Source: RBG-13-51-18 sp050014095 (GTDB lineage: Bacteria; Chloroflexota; Dehalococcoidia; Dehalococcoidales; RBG-16-60-22). Taken from it: DNA of 64,000 nt. Under the pieces are notes generated by a model. That model worked only from the letters and a program-made list of their open reading frames with translations, made no database searches and had not been told where the DNA came from. Shown piece after piece: positions 1-8,798 of the stretch (within the stretch, counting starts at the first letter, position 1; each line of letters begins with the position of its first letter). The stretch is taken from contig JBEKDZ010000005.1 of assembly GCA_050014095.1 (NCBI GenBank), forward strand, positions 124,001-188,000, read 5' to 3'. A program made the translations under genes and the position numbers.

Positions 1-717
1 CTTGACCTTTATTTCCACCGGCACTATCTCGTCCTTGAAAGTGCCGTTCTTGATAGCCGCCAGGGCGCGATTGTTGCTTTCCAGAGCGAACTCATCCTGC
101 TCTTTGCGACTGATGCCATATTTAATGGCGATATTTTCCGAAGTCACGCCCATATGATAGTTATAAAATATTTCCCAGAGTCCATCATGCACCATGCCGT
201 CGACGAGCTCGGCGTTGAACATTCTGACTCCCCAGCGGGCTTTGGGTAGATAGTAGGGGACGGAGCTCATGTTTTCGATGCCACCGGCGATGACAACATC
301 AGCGTCACCGGCTTTGATAGACTGGGCGGCTAGAGCGACGGCTTTCATGCCGGAGGCGCAGATTTTATTTACGGTAAAAGCGTTAACTTCTTTAGGAACG
401 CCGGCATAGATGGCAGCCTGGCGGGCGGGATTCTGACCCTGCCCCGCCTGGATGACGTTACCCATGATAACCTCGTCTACCTGTACGCCCTGGAGGGAGC
501 TATCCCAATTATCATATTTCTTCTCCAGCTCGATTTGCCCCTCGTTCTTCAGTGATTCAGGCGCGTAGCTGGTATCTCCCTTCGGTTTCAATCCGGCTTT
601 TTTCATGGCGCCCTGAATTACGATGCTGCCCAGCTTTACCGCCGGGACATCCTGTAACGCCCCTCCAAAGTTACCTATTGCCGTTCTCACGCCACTAACA
701 ATTACAGCTTCGCTCAT
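1..717 (-). CDS. Thiolase / acetyl-CoA acetyltransferase (3' part outside window)
   Basis: Thiolases join or cleave acyl-CoA and acetyl-CoA (beta-ketoacyl-CoA). The first 239 codons are present and the gene runs off the left edge. The N-terminal thiolase fold is clear: VSGVRTAIGNFGG at the start, AGQGQNPARQAA, and the nucleophile motif NKICASGMKA with the reactive Cys near residue 120. That Cys is later than in typical thiolases because of an extra stretch of roughly 25 residues (about 45-75). ATG at 717 is chosen because AGGAGA lies just upstream on this strand. The SDR gene upstream (784-1542) is co-directional with a 66 bp gap, so the two probably form one acyl-CoA unit. Substrate chain length cannot be read from this part. 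Confidence 0.9.
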   Translation of the reverse strand, partial: MSEAVIVSGVRTAIGNFGGALQDVPAVKLGSIVIQGAMKKAGLKPKGDTSYAPESLKNEGQIELEKKYDNWDSSLQGVQVDEVIMGNVIQAGQGQNPARQAAIYAGVPKEVNAFTVNKICASGMKAVALAAQSIKAGDADVVIAGGIENMSSVPYYLPKARWGVRMFNAELVDGMVHDGLWEIFYNYHMGVTSENIAIKYGISRKEQDEFALESNNRALAAIKNGTFKDEIVPVEIKVK

Positions 718-783
718 CCATTTCTCCTTTTTTTGACATATTTTAATAATCGGGATATTTTCTTGGAGCCCGATTTTTGTTCG

Positions 784-1542
784 CTAGAAGGTGAACAATC
801 CGGCGCCGCCGCTGATTTCAATAGCTTCACCGGTGATATAGCTGGATTCCTCGGAAGCCAAGAAGACGACGACATGGCTAAGCTCTTCAGGAGTGCCTGC
901 CCGCCGCATCGCTGTGGTCTTAATAATGCGTTCCTGAAATTCTGGTGCCACTTCATGGAAAGCCCCGGCATCCATCACGCCGAGGACGAGAGCGTTGCAG
1001 GTCACGCCTTTACGTGAAGCTTCCAGGGCGACAGTCTTGGTCAGACCGATAAGCCCGGCTTTGGTGGTGGCGTAACTGCATTGTCCAGCTCCGCCCATCG
1101 TGCCGGCGATAGAAGAGATATTAATAATGCGCCCCCAGCCCCGCTCCATCATGCCCGGCAAGCAGCGCTTGATGGTATTGAAGGGGCCGGTCAGATTCAC
1201 AGCTAAATCGCCCGCCCAATCCTGAATTTTGGTTTTTGTGATGGTAGCGGCGCGCACGATGCCAGTGGCGGCGTTATTAATGAGAACATCAACGGGACCC
1301 AGTGTTTTTTCTACTTTACTAACGGTTTCCTCTACCTCCTCAATATTCGCCACATCCATCTTAACCGCCATCGCCTGTCTACCCATGGCTTTAATTTTCT
1401 CAACTACAACCTTGGCTTTTTCAAATTGAGTATGAGCAGCCACCACCACTTTAAAGCCAGCAGCAGCCAGAAAGATACAGTGCACGCCGCCCAATCCACC
1501 CGAACCACCTGTAACCAGAGCCACTTTATCTTTTACGCTCAT
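784..1542 (-). CDS. SDR-family oxidoreductase (FabG-like)
   Basis: Short-chain dehydrogenase/reductase of 252 residues, the normal length for the classical family. It shows the NAD(P)-binding TGGSGGLG near residue 11, the structural NNAA motif, the catalytic Ser in NISSIAG and Tyr/Lys as YATTK. The C-terminus ITGEAIEISGG is typical of FabG and 3-hydroxyacyl-CoA dehydrogenases. ATG at 1542 follows a GGGAGG ribosome site. It lies just upstream of the thiolase gene, so 3-hydroxyacyl-CoA/3-ketoacyl-CoA interconversion is a reasonable inference. The true substrate and cofactor are not determined. Confidence 0.88.
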   Translation of the reverse strand: MSVKDKVALVTGGSGGLGGVHCIFLAAAGFKVVVAAHTQFEKAKVVVEKIKAMGRQAMAVKMDVANIEEVEETVSKVEKTLGPVDVLINNAATGIVRAATITKTKIQDWAGDLAVNLTGPFNTIKRCLPGMMERGWGRIINISSIAGTMGGAGQCSYATTKAGLIGLTKTVALEASRKGVTCNALVLGVMDAGAFHEVAPEFQERIIKTTAMRRAGTPEELSHVVVFLASEESSYITGEAIEISGGAGLFTF

Positions 1543-1672
1543 ATCACCCTCCCAATCTTAAAAAATTCAAGATAGGGCAAATAAAAGATAACTCTATCAA
1601 AAATTGTAACATAGGGCCTCCAGCGTGTCAAAACCAAATGCCAACGTTATATGTAATGTACTACTTGTAATA

Positions 1673-1702
1673 TTGCAAATGATATATTATAGATGATATA
1701 AT
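1673..1702 (+). promoter_or_regulatory. Candidate sigma-70 promoter of tupABC
   Basis: TTGCAA (1673-1678) and TATAAT (1697-1702) are separated by 18 bp, about 37 bp before the tupA start. A strong ribosome site, TAGGAGG, precedes that start. No known tungstate/molybdate operator or riboswitch is recognisable. Confidence 0.5.
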
Positions 1703-1738
1703 GCTAACTGCCGTATTTAAATTATATAGGAGGTTATC

Positions 1739-2644
1739 ATGAGAAATACAGGTAAAATCTTAAGCGTGTGCTTGATACTGGTAGTGCTGGCGGGGCTGAT
1801 TTCCTTTACGGCGGGTTGTGGTGGCACCGCAACGGTCACGCCACCGGCTAATCCAGAGCTAATCATGGCCAGCACCACTTCTACCCGTGACTCCGGGCTG
1901 ATGGACGTTTTAATCCCTATTTTTGAGCAGCAGACCGGCTATAAAATTAAACCCGTCTACGTGGGTTCCGGGGCGGCGATATCGATGGGACAGCAGGGTA
2001 ATGCCGATGTTTTACTGGTGCACTCACCCGCCGCCGAGGTGAAGTTTATGAGCGGTAATTTCGGCATCAACCGACTTCTAATAATGCATAATGATTTTAT
2101 TATCGTCGGGCCGACGTCCGACCCCGCCGGCATTAAAGGCATAACCTCCGCGACCGACGCTTTGAAAAAGATATCTACCTCCGGGATTAATTTTTACAGT
2201 CGCGGTGATAACTCCGGCACCGATGCATTGGAGAAGGCACTCTGGAAGAAGATAGGCATCACGGTGGCGGATAATTCTAGCTCGAATCCGAAGTGGTATA
2301 TCGAGGGTGGCACGGGCACCGGCATGCTTGACTTGTTACGCATCGCCTCGGAAAAGAACGGCTATACCATTACCGACCGGGCAACCTATCTCGCCAGTAA
2401 GGCTGTAGTGGCGTTAGATATCATGGTGCAGGGCGACCCGGCTTTACTGAACATCTATCATGTTATCCAGGTCAACCCGGCTATGTTCCCTAAGGTCAAC
2501 GCCGAGGGCGCCAAGGCTTTTTCCGACTTCATGGTGTCCGACGCTACACAGGAAGTTATTAAAAATTACGGCGTAGACAAATATGGTCAGCCGCTATTCT
2601 TCCCGGATGCCGGCAATACCGAAGCCGAACTTGGCAGCCAATAG
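1739..2644 (+). CDS. tupA: Tungstate ABC transporter, substrate-binding lipoprotein
   Basis: Extracytoplasmic oxyanion-binding protein of the TupA type (301 aa). It has a lipoprotein signal peptide with lipobox ending at Cys27 (TAGC). The mature start carries the family signature TTSTRDSGLMD, whose Ser/Thr residues coordinate the oxyanion, followed by VGSGAAISMGQQGNADVLLVHSP. The later SRGDNSGTD motif is also typical of TupA/WtpA-like proteins. tupB and tupC follow on the same strand. TupA proteins prefer tungstate over molybdate, so this implies a tungsten enzyme in the cell. Specificity for W over Mo is inferred from family, not tested. Confidence 0.92.
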   Translation: MRNTGKILSVCLILVVLAGLISFTAGCGGTATVTPPANPELIMASTTSTRDSGLMDVLIPIFEQQTGYKIKPVYVGSGAAISMGQQGNADVLLVHSPAAEVKFMSGNFGINRLLIMHNDFIIVGPTSDPAGIKGITSATDALKKISTSGINFYSRGDNSGTDALEKALWKKIGITVADNSSSNPKWYIEGGTGTGMLDLLRIASEKNGYTITDRATYLASKAVVALDIMVQGDPALLNIYHVIQVNPAMFPKVNAEGAKAFSDFMVSDATQEVIKNYGVDKYGQPLFFPDAGNTEAELGSQ

Positions 2645-2680
2645 TCGATTGTATTTGGTGGCAAAAATATAGTAATATGG

Positions 2681-2713
2681 CAAGGTTCCCCGCGGCTAAT
2701 GCGGGGAGCCTTG
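2681..2713 (+). other. Strong intercistronic stem-loop between tupA and tupB
   Basis: Two 13-nt arms (2681-2693 and 2701-2713) pair completely with one G-U, around a 7-nt loop. No T-run follows, so it is not a classic terminator. Such hairpins in transporter operons often protect the upstream message, giving more binding protein than permease. That role is inferred. Confidence 0.7.
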
Positions 2714-2723
2714 ATATCTGCCT

Positions 2724-3422
2724 ATGGACATGATTTGGGATGGAATAAAACAAGCCTTCCTGCTTCTGATTCACGGTGACCCGCAGGTATTACAGATAGC
2801 CTGGCTTTCTTTGCTTATCTCTGGCTCCGCCACTTTAATAAGTCTTTCCATAGGCATACCACTGGGCGCTGTGCTGGGGTTAACACGTTTCCCAGGGAGG
2901 CGGTTCGTTGTCAGTCTGGTAAATACCGGTATGGGTCTGCCGCCGGTAGTCGTGGGGCTCATCGTGAGCATGTTCCTGTGGCGTAACGGGCCATTGGGAA
3001 TACTGCATATCATGTACACGCCTTATGCGATGGTTATTGCCCAGTTCATTATTGCTTTACCTATTGTGGTGGGTTTTACTATGGCGGCAACACAATCGCT
3101 CGACCCGAAATTGCGACTTCAAATAACATCATTGGGAGCCTCGCGGGTGCAACTGGGATGGATACTCTTAAAAGAAGCGCGGCTGCCCCTGCTGGCGGCT
3201 ATTATGGCGGGATTCGGGGCGATTATCTCCGAGGTCGGCGCTTCGATGATGGTCGGTGGTAATATTTTTGGACAAACCAGGGTATTGACCACGGATATCG
3301 TGGGTGAAAACAGCAAGGGTGAATTTGCCTATGCCATCGCTTTAAGCGTCATCCTCATGGTGTTAGTTTACGCGGTCAATTTTATTCTTACCATGGTGCA
3401 GCAGAGGTCTAAAGTACGGTGA
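2724..3422 (+). CDS. tupB: Tungstate ABC transporter, permease
   Basis: Integral membrane subunit of the tungstate importer (232 aa, about five or six hydrophobic segments). The cytoplasmic coupling-helix region reads AATQSLDPKLRLQITSLGAS, with the EAA-loop glycine in GAS. ILLKEARLPLLAAIMAGFGAIISEVGASMMVGGN is split across the next segments and is typical of TupB. It starts at ATG 2724, just after the intercistronic hairpin. No good ribosome site is seen, so translation may be weak relative to tupA. Its stop overlaps the GTG start of tupC by 4 bp, indicating translational coupling. Confidence 0.92.
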   Translation: MDMIWDGIKQAFLLLIHGDPQVLQIAWLSLLISGSATLISLSIGIPLGAVLGLTRFPGRRFVVSLVNTGMGLPPVVVGLIVSMFLWRNGPLGILHIMYTPYAMVIAQFIIALPIVVGFTMAATQSLDPKLRLQITSLGASRVQLGWILLKEARLPLLAAIMAGFGAIISEVGASMMVGGNIFGQTRVLTTDIVGENSKGEFAYAIALSVILMVLVYAVNFILTMVQQRSKVR

Positions 3423-4528
3423 ACCAGCCGCAAACAGACACTGCGCCATTGATGGAGGCTAAAGACCTTATTGTTGCCTACAGCGGGCAAAAGGTGCTGG
3501 ATCTGCCTTCCATTCAGGTATTCCAGAACGAGGTGCTGGGCATCATTGGCCCAAATGGCTCGGGTAAAACCACGCTACTTCTTTGCCTGACGCGTCTGAT
3601 TAAGCCGCAAACAGGCATTGTCTCCTATCATGGTACCTCTATCCTGGATGGAAAAGCTGTGTTGCAGCTGCACCGGCAGATTGCCGTGGTTTTTCAGGAA
3701 TCGCTGCTGCTTAATAACAGCGTTTGGGATAATGTGGTTATCGGCTTGAAACTAAGGAAAGTAAAGCCCAAAGAAATCAAGGCAAGGGCAGAAAAATGGC
3801 TGGAGAGGTTCGGCATTGCGGCGCTGGTGAAAAGACAGGCGCGGACACTTTCCAGCGGCGAGGCTAAACGCACCAGTCTGGCCAGGGCTTTCGCTCTTCA
3901 GCCGGAAGTTCTGTTCCTGGACGAACCATTTACCGCGCTGGACGGGCCGACACGGCAGGAACTGCTGGAGGACTTTAAGTCAGTGCTGGGGGAAACAAGG
4001 ATAACCACGGTCATCGTCACTCACGACCGCAATGAAGCGCTGGCGTTAACGGACCGGGTGGGGGTAATTATAGGGGGCAATATCGTGCAGCTAGGTACAC
4101 CGGCGGAGGTATTTTCTTCCCCGGCGAATGAGGAAATCGCTAACTTTATCGAAGCGGGCAATATCGTACACGGGGTGGTGGAGACGCAGAGTGAGGGTCT
4201 GGCTTTGGTGCGCGTCGGCGAAAGGCAAATCGAGGTCTGCTCCGAGCTTCCTGCCGGGAGCCGGGTAATTTTGTTAATACCTTATGATGATGTTACCATC
4301 AACCTGCCGCCAACTGATACTATTACCACCAGTGCGCGCAATCGTTTCCCCGGCAAGGTAGTTAAGTTGTTTCGCACGGGTTCTCAAGTGAGGGTTACCA
4401 TTAACTGCGGATTTCATCTTACGGCGTTGATAACCAGAAAATCGGCGGAAGAAATGGGGTTGCGGGAGGGTATGGAGGTGGTGGCGATGGTCAAAGCCGT
4501 CAGTATCCATGTCCTCGCGCGACATTGA
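3419..4528 (+). CDS. tupC: Tungstate ABC transporter, ATP-binding subunit with C-terminal TOBE domain
   Basis: ATPase that powers tungstate import (369 aa). Walker A GPNGSGKTT is at about 44-52, the Q-loop is VVFQES, the signature is LSSGEAKR, Walker B is VLFLDEP and the switch His is in VTHDRNEA. After about residue 235 the protein continues through a linker into a TOBE/Mop-like domain (roughly 295-365). That domain can bind oxyanion and regulate transport, as in ModC. The GTG start overlaps the tupB stop. The LSSGE signature differs slightly from the usual LSGGQ. tRNA-CAT follows 37 bp later. Confidence 0.92.
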   Translation: MNQPQTDTAPLMEAKDLIVAYSGQKVLDLPSIQVFQNEVLGIIGPNGSGKTTLLLCLTRLIKPQTGIVSYHGTSILDGKAVLQLHRQIAVVFQESLLLNNSVWDNVVIGLKLRKVKPKEIKARAEKWLERFGIAALVKRQARTLSSGEAKRTSLARAFALQPEVLFLDEPFTALDGPTRQELLEDFKSVLGETRITTVIVTHDRNEALALTDRVGVIIGGNIVQLGTPAEVFSSPANEEIANFIEAGNIVHGVVETQSEGLALVRVGERQIEVCSELPAGSRVILLIPYDDVTINLPPTDTITTSARNRFPGKVVKLFRTGSQVRVTINCGFHLTALITRKSAEEMGLREGMEVVAMVKAVSIHVLARH

Positions 4529-4565
4529 CAGTCCAATCAGTGAAATGATATATTTTTCCTTGGCT

Positions 4566-4640
4566 GGTAGCGTAGCTCAGTGGTAGAGCAGGGGACTCAT
4601 AAGCCCTTGGTCGGCGGTTCAAATCCACCCGCTACCACCA
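4566..4640 (+). tRNA. tRNA with CAT anticodon (elongator Met, or Ile2)
   Basis: A complete cloverleaf of 75 nt including an encoded CCA. The 7-bp acceptor stem GGTAGCG/CGCTACC is perfect, the D-arm is GCTC/GAGC, and the anticodon loop CTCATAA carries CAT at 4598-4600. The T-loop is TTCAAAT. The acceptor is fully paired at position 1 and the anticodon stem lacks the GGG/CCC of initiator tRNA, so it is not fMet. Whether C34 is modified to lysidine (tRNA-Ile2) cannot be settled here. The last anticodon-stem pair (A-G) is a mismatch. Confidence 0.93.
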
Positions 4641-4825
4641 ATTCTTTTGGATTCATACTGTCGTCTCTACTAACGAGGCAATATCATCTGGAACTCCAAA
4701 ACGTGAACGATGCTATCCAATAAAGTCTTCACAGATTCCGTTCCATGGTTATTGCCACGGGTAGTTTTCTAACCATCCTATCTTTTTTCCGTTGATGTAA
4801 ACTGTTTTTGAATGATTGTTTAATA

Positions 4826-6289
4826 TTATTTCTCGGGGCTGAACTTTATCACCCGGTCGTAAAGTAGTTCTATACTGTTTGGCCCTACCTTAGTAGAGGG
4901 TTCGAGGTATGCCCTGAACCCAATAAACGCAAGCTCATCAAGCCCAACTTCTTGCACCCCGGGACCGGTCGGTACCACTACGCAGGTCTTTTCAGAACTA
5001 CTAATACGTACAAACTTGCAGACATATAGATATTTAGCTAATGGATTATTTGGTAGAAATGGCTCAGCACTGCCTGCGTAATCGATATTGTAGATACCAG
5101 CCACTCCATTCCAGACAGCTTCACCGTAAAAGGAACAATTTGCGTAGGTAGCCTTACCGCTAAGAGCATGGTTGACACCATAGACAATAATACACTCATT
5201 GGGGTCATCACCCAGAGTAAAGGTATCACTGCGTAGATAAACTGTATCACGGCTTTCTCCGCCCACAAAGACACCCCTTTGGACTGCATCGTAAGATTCA
5301 GAAAGCCAGACTGATGTCCCGAGTTCATCTGCATAAAGCTCACTGTACTTTGTCAGAATTGCTTGGCGTAACTCATCAAGTACAGGTTGAAAATCTACTT
5401 CTGTTTTACCGGTACCCCTAACACGCAATTCAGGTGCCGGAAATGGGTCAAACTCTCCCTGTGACGTTGGAGTTACCCGGAAAGCTAGTGATACTTTATT
5501 TACATATTCCTGGCCTGTTTTTTCATCAGCAAAGAGAGCCGCACGGTGTCCAACGACAATCGTGTCAAACTCAGGGCCTATGCCTAATTTGACCATAGAA
5601 CTTGGTATTACGTACGTGTTGATGATGTCTGCTGAATACCCTGTTGATATAAGAGCACTGCGTATATGCTGGTCGGTATTTTTATCAGCGGTGAAGATTA
5701 TGACGGTATCCTGATTGTATGGATTACCCTTAACTCCGTTTGGTGTGCCGGAGGTTTTAATGGTGAGGTTATTTAAAGGATCGTTAAAGCTAGTCCAGAC
5801 CCATTTACTCTGTTTATCTTTTTCATAGTATTTATAGAAGATGAATCCACAGTAGCTGAAGTAAGCGCATTCCGGAGGGGTTTTTATGATAAGCACAACT
5901 GCCTCATCAGGGTTCATCTGCCATCCCTTAATCAGTCCTTGAGAACTATATAACCAATTTTGAATTTGTTCTTGAGCATTATTCAACTGACTCTCGTCTT
6001 TGATTTCCATGTTCTCTGGAAGAGCCCCAAATAGCGCTTTATATGGTGCGCCGAAATTATTACCGGCGCAAGAGCTCAATCTCCCGGCTTCATATAATTT
6101 TAATAGATCCACAGGTAAAAACGGTGCTTGTTTCAACGTAAATCCGTTCTTTTCTAACGTAGCACAGAAAGCGTTAATATTGTCGCTTGATGTAAGGTTA
6201 GTGTCAGCTGCAGGAGTACATGATGTCGTTAGGCATATGAGAATCAAGAGGATAATTATGGCTGATGTTGCCCTGAATGTTCGTAGCAT
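4826..6289 (-). CDS. Orphan secreted lipoprotein, function unknown
   Basis: A 487-residue protein not recognised as any family. It has a short basic start, a hydrophobic segment and a lipobox ending at Cys24 (TTSC), so it should be membrane-anchored on the outside. The body is rich in beta-prone, aromatic segments and has several scattered Cys. A stretch around residues 195-260 (DTVIIFTADKN...) resembles a small alpha/beta unit. There are no clear catalytic motifs. It is transcribed towards the tRNA and is alone, with no co-directional partner. The next gene upstream (6524) runs the other way across a 234-bp gap with no other feature seen. Confidence 0.8.
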   Translation of the reverse strand: MLRTFRATSAIIILLILICLTTSCTPAADTNLTSSDNINAFCATLEKNGFTLKQAPFLPVDLLKLYEAGRLSSCAGNNFGAPYKALFGALPENMEIKDESQLNNAQEQIQNWLYSSQGLIKGWQMNPDEAVVLIIKTPPECAYFSYCGFIFYKYYEKDKQSKWVWTSFNDPLNNLTIKTSGTPNGVKGNPYNQDTVIIFTADKNTDQHIRSALISTGYSADIINTYVIPSSMVKLGIGPEFDTIVVGHRAALFADEKTGQEYVNKVSLAFRVTPTSQGEFDPFPAPELRVRGTGKTEVDFQPVLDELRQAILTKYSELYADELGTSVWLSESYDAVQRGVFVGGESRDTVYLRSDTFTLGDDPNECIIVYGVNHALSGKATYANCSFYGEAVWNGVAGIYNIDYAGSAEPFLPNNPLAKYLYVCKFVRISSSEKTCVVVPTGPGVQEVGLDELAFIGFRAYLEPSTKVGPNSIELLYDRVIKFSPEK

Positions 6290-6523
6290 TGTTTTACCCT
6301 CATTATCAATGATGGCAAAATTATAACACCATATCTATATTTCGTCTACTGGGTATTTACAGCTAAAACTCGTCTAATAAAACTCTTGTTTTTTCTCTTT
6401 TATTACCGCGCCTAACGCTAACGAGAAGCAGAAAATGTTCCATATTTGACTAATATCGCTATCTGAAAGTAAAATCGTTAGCAAGACTAATAGTATTTTG
6501 TTTTGTTAAGTAAGGAGTAGTCA

Positions 6524-7009
6524 ATGGCTAAGAAAAAGTATGAGCAATTAGTGTTTTCCGGATTCAAAGAGAATATGGATTTACCCTTCATCGCCAAGCC
6601 CCAGGCTTACTTCAGGGGGGAGAATCAAATACCCGGCGCTAACATCAACATGGGCTGGCAGCTATTTATTAAGCCGATTCTGCTGGAAAAGGAGCCTCAC
6701 ACCCATGACGCTCACGAATATCTCATTTTCTTAGGCCACGATACTGCCGATTTGTTTAGTAGCTTCGACGCGGAGATTGATTTGTTCCTCGGCGAAGAGA
6801 TGGAAAAATATCTCATCGATAAGCCTACCATTGTTTATATTCCGCCTAACATGACCCACTGCCCGCTCAATTTCCGCGTCTTGAACAAGCCTGTCCTTTT
6901 CACGGCTCTTTTGCAGACCCCCGTATTTACCAAGACGATGAACGGCAAGGAGTTCACATTCAAGGGCCTGGGTCCTAATGGTACAATCAGCGCAGATGTG
7001 TTCAAGTAA
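6524..7009 (+). CDS. Cupin-fold protein, function unknown
   Basis: A 161-residue single-domain protein that reads as a cupin. It has a metal-ligand-like HTHDAHEYLIFLG near residues 62-74 and a second-half motif IVYIPPNMTHCPLNF near 105-120. The His residues plus Glu would form the usual metal site. It resembles the protein at 15573-16052 in layout (H-x-H-x(3)-E then P-x(3)-H-x-P), so the two are probably distant paralogs. ATG at 6524 has AAGGAG upstream. It is flanked by oppositely oriented genes, so it is monocistronic. Substrate unknown. Confidence 0.72.
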   Translation: MAKKKYEQLVFSGFKENMDLPFIAKPQAYFRGENQIPGANINMGWQLFIKPILLEKEPHTHDAHEYLIFLGHDTADLFSSFDAEIDLFLGEEMEKYLIDKPTIVYIPPNMTHCPLNFRVLNKPVLFTALLQTPVFTKTMNGKEFTFKGLGPNGTISADVFK

Positions 7010-7031
7010 AAAAAGTAGGTTTGGTTTTTAT

Positions 7032-7676
7032 TTATTTACCTAATTCATTAAACTCTGTTACTTTTCCATAACACAACAGGTTATCACCCGCCAGTACCGG
7101 CTCTTCATCCTTGGGCAGAGATAGCACCTTATCGCCTCTTTCAATGGCTAAAACGGTTATGTTGTGTTCCTTGATTTTGACATTGTTTATCGTCAAGCCG
7201 CTTGCCCCATCTATCTTGGTTATTCTAAATCGAATTATTCCATATTCCCCTGTTTGGTGCAGTATTTCACCGCGAACGGCGGTTTTATGGAACAATTTGA
7301 GAATAGCGTTAGTCAATTTGTTGATAATACCAGTCCAGATAAGCAAAAGAAAGATAACGATTGATGCGACAATAATACCGATATGGAGTGGCGTTGGTGC
7401 TACTATTCCGGCCCGCACGTAGAGAATCATGAAAAAGATGAAAGCCGTAATCCCCACGCTGCCAAAGAAAATCAACCAGGATACTATCCTGCGGCGCCTG
7501 GGGTGGTCGACTATCGATTCGGCTTCCCGCGTGGTGAAACCAGTACCGCTAAGTGCGGAAAGCGCCTGAAAGCGCGCCTTCGGTCGTTCCATGCCGGTTG
7601 CTTCCAGGGCAATGGAGCCTATCCATAGAATTATAAGCCAGACTAATAGAAATATAAACATTCCTGTTATCTGCAT
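7032..7676 (-). CDS. Membrane protein with Trk-like pore motif and RCK_C (TrkA-C) domain
   Basis: A 214-residue protein with transmembrane helices near residues 3-25, 62-86 and 96-115 and a soluble C-terminal domain (about 130-214) of the TrkA-C/RCK_C type. The segment ALSALSGTGFTTREAES (about 38-54) looks like the selectivity-filter loop of Trk/Ktr potassium transporters. One pore repeat is too little for a complete transporter, so it may oligomerise or act as a regulator. Ion specificity is inferred. Its ATG (7676) is preceded by GGAGGAG, which lies inside the end of the truncated MFS gene (7667-7921). Translation of the remnant may therefore feed this gene. Confidence 0.75.
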   Translation of the reverse strand: MQITGMFIFLLVWLIILWIGSIALEATGMERPKARFQALSALSGTGFTTREAESIVDHPRRRRIVSWLIFFGSVGITAFIFFMILYVRAGIVAPTPLHIGIIVASIVIFLLLIWTGIINKLTNAILKLFHKTAVRGEILHQTGEYGIIRFRITKIDGASGLTINNVKIKEHNITVLAIERGDKVLSLPKDEEPVLAGDNLLCYGKVTEFNELGK

Positions 7677-7921
7677 ATTATTAACTCCTCCATACCAAAA
7701 ATCAGCCGAGCCGAGCTTACCAGCGCCATCGTTCCCAGCAGCGCTGCCGACCCGGTAAGACGGTAGATTAACAGAGGACTGGAGACCATCCCCATGCTCA
7801 TTGCCGCGAAGTGGGCAATCGTCCCCGCTAGATAAATGCGGTAGGAGGGATTTTGCAGCGAGCTTAAAATTTTTAATCCGAAGGCGAAGGGTCTGACTTT
7901 GTGGGGCTCTAAAGTGTTCAA
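7667..7921 (-). pseudogene. Truncated MFS transporter N-terminus
   Basis: 84 codons that begin like a major-facilitator transporter: LQNPSYRIYLAGTIAHFAAMS followed by LLIYRLTGSAALLGTMALVS, i.e. the first two helices and the loop between them. The similarity stops near residue 72. The last codons (FGMEELIICR) coincide with the ribosome site and start of the next gene. The remaining ten helices are absent, so this is a remnant left by a deletion that joined the MFS start to the Trk-like gene. It could still work as a short upstream reading frame. Confidence 0.6.
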
Positions 7922-8041
7922 AAGGATTTCCTTCTAGTATTAGAATTACAGGGTTGCTACATTTTACTGTGAAGTGGAGGCAGGAAGCAATTTGACATTA
8001 AGATAATGCGGTGAATATTATTCACTCAAGGAGAAAACGAA

Positions 8042-8389
8042 ATGATTAAAGTAATAGTAGTCGTTAAAAGGAAACCGGGCATCAGCCGGGAGGAGTTTTA
8101 TAAGTACTGGAAGGAAGTGCACGGGCCGCTGGTTGCCAAACATATCCCTGGTTTGAGGAAATACATCCAGAACCACTTTATAGAAGTGCCGGGGTATGAG
8201 TATGAAGGGGACGGCATTATCGAGACTTGGTACGACTCTGTAGAAAGCTACCTGAAGTCGATGGAGTTTAGTAAAAACAAAGAATCCAGGCCGCTGCTCG
8301 AGGACTGGGCAAAAATAGCGGACATGAGCCCGCCCAAGATGTGGATAGTTGAGGAGCACGTTATAAAAGACGAGTTAAGTAGAAAATAG
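8042..8389 (+). CDS. EthD-domain dimeric alpha/beta-barrel protein
   Basis: 115 residues matching the EthD/ferredoxin-like small-protein pattern: IKVIVVVKRKPGISREEFYKYWKEVHGPL at the start, split as a beta strand and a helix, with the typical W..VHGPL motif. EthD-type proteins take part in degradation or tailoring of small organic molecules. Many members have no assigned reaction, and no substrate can be inferred here. ATG at 8042 has a strong AAGGAG site 8 nt upstream. It stands alone between the MFS remnant and the AT-rich gap. Confidence 0.75.
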   Translation: MIKVIVVVKRKPGISREEFYKYWKEVHGPLVAKHIPGLRKYIQNHFIEVPGYEYEGDGIIETWYDSVESYLKSMEFSKNKESRPLLEDWAKIADMSPPKMWIVEEHVIKDELSRK

Positions 8390-8490
8390 AACAGAGTGTC
8401 ATTGCACGGATAAAGTCCGCAGCATTCTCTATCATTGGATTAAAGACAGTATTAGTTACCACGCCTACTGGTTCGAGGTAATTTAGTGGT

Positions 8491-8510
8491 CATTGAGATT
8501 AATCTCAATG
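8491..8510. promoter_or_regulatory. Perfect 20-bp palindrome, candidate operator
   Basis: CATTGAGATT at 8491-8500 is followed directly by its exact reverse complement. There is no loop and no T-run, so a protein-binding dyad is more likely than a terminator. TATAAT lies 23 bp downstream (8533-8538). No cognate regulator gene is adjacent. Confidence 0.4.
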
Positions 8511-8798
8511 AGGAAAAAAATTAAGTTAGTGGTATAATTTGATTTTTTGGCCATATCACAAGCAGGAAGTATACGTTTACTAAATAATTGACGGTCAAGA
8601 AGAAAAATCGTTTAAAAGTGACCGAAGATCCAACGATAAAACTGAACTGAAAAAATTGTCAGAGAAATAATATGAATATAAATGAAATCTAGTGATATGT
8701 TGTGAGATGGCAAAATTGAAAGTGCTTTTTATACATTACTAAATGCATCTTTGACCCCTTGACAAAGTACGTAATATAATATAATATAGTATAGTATA

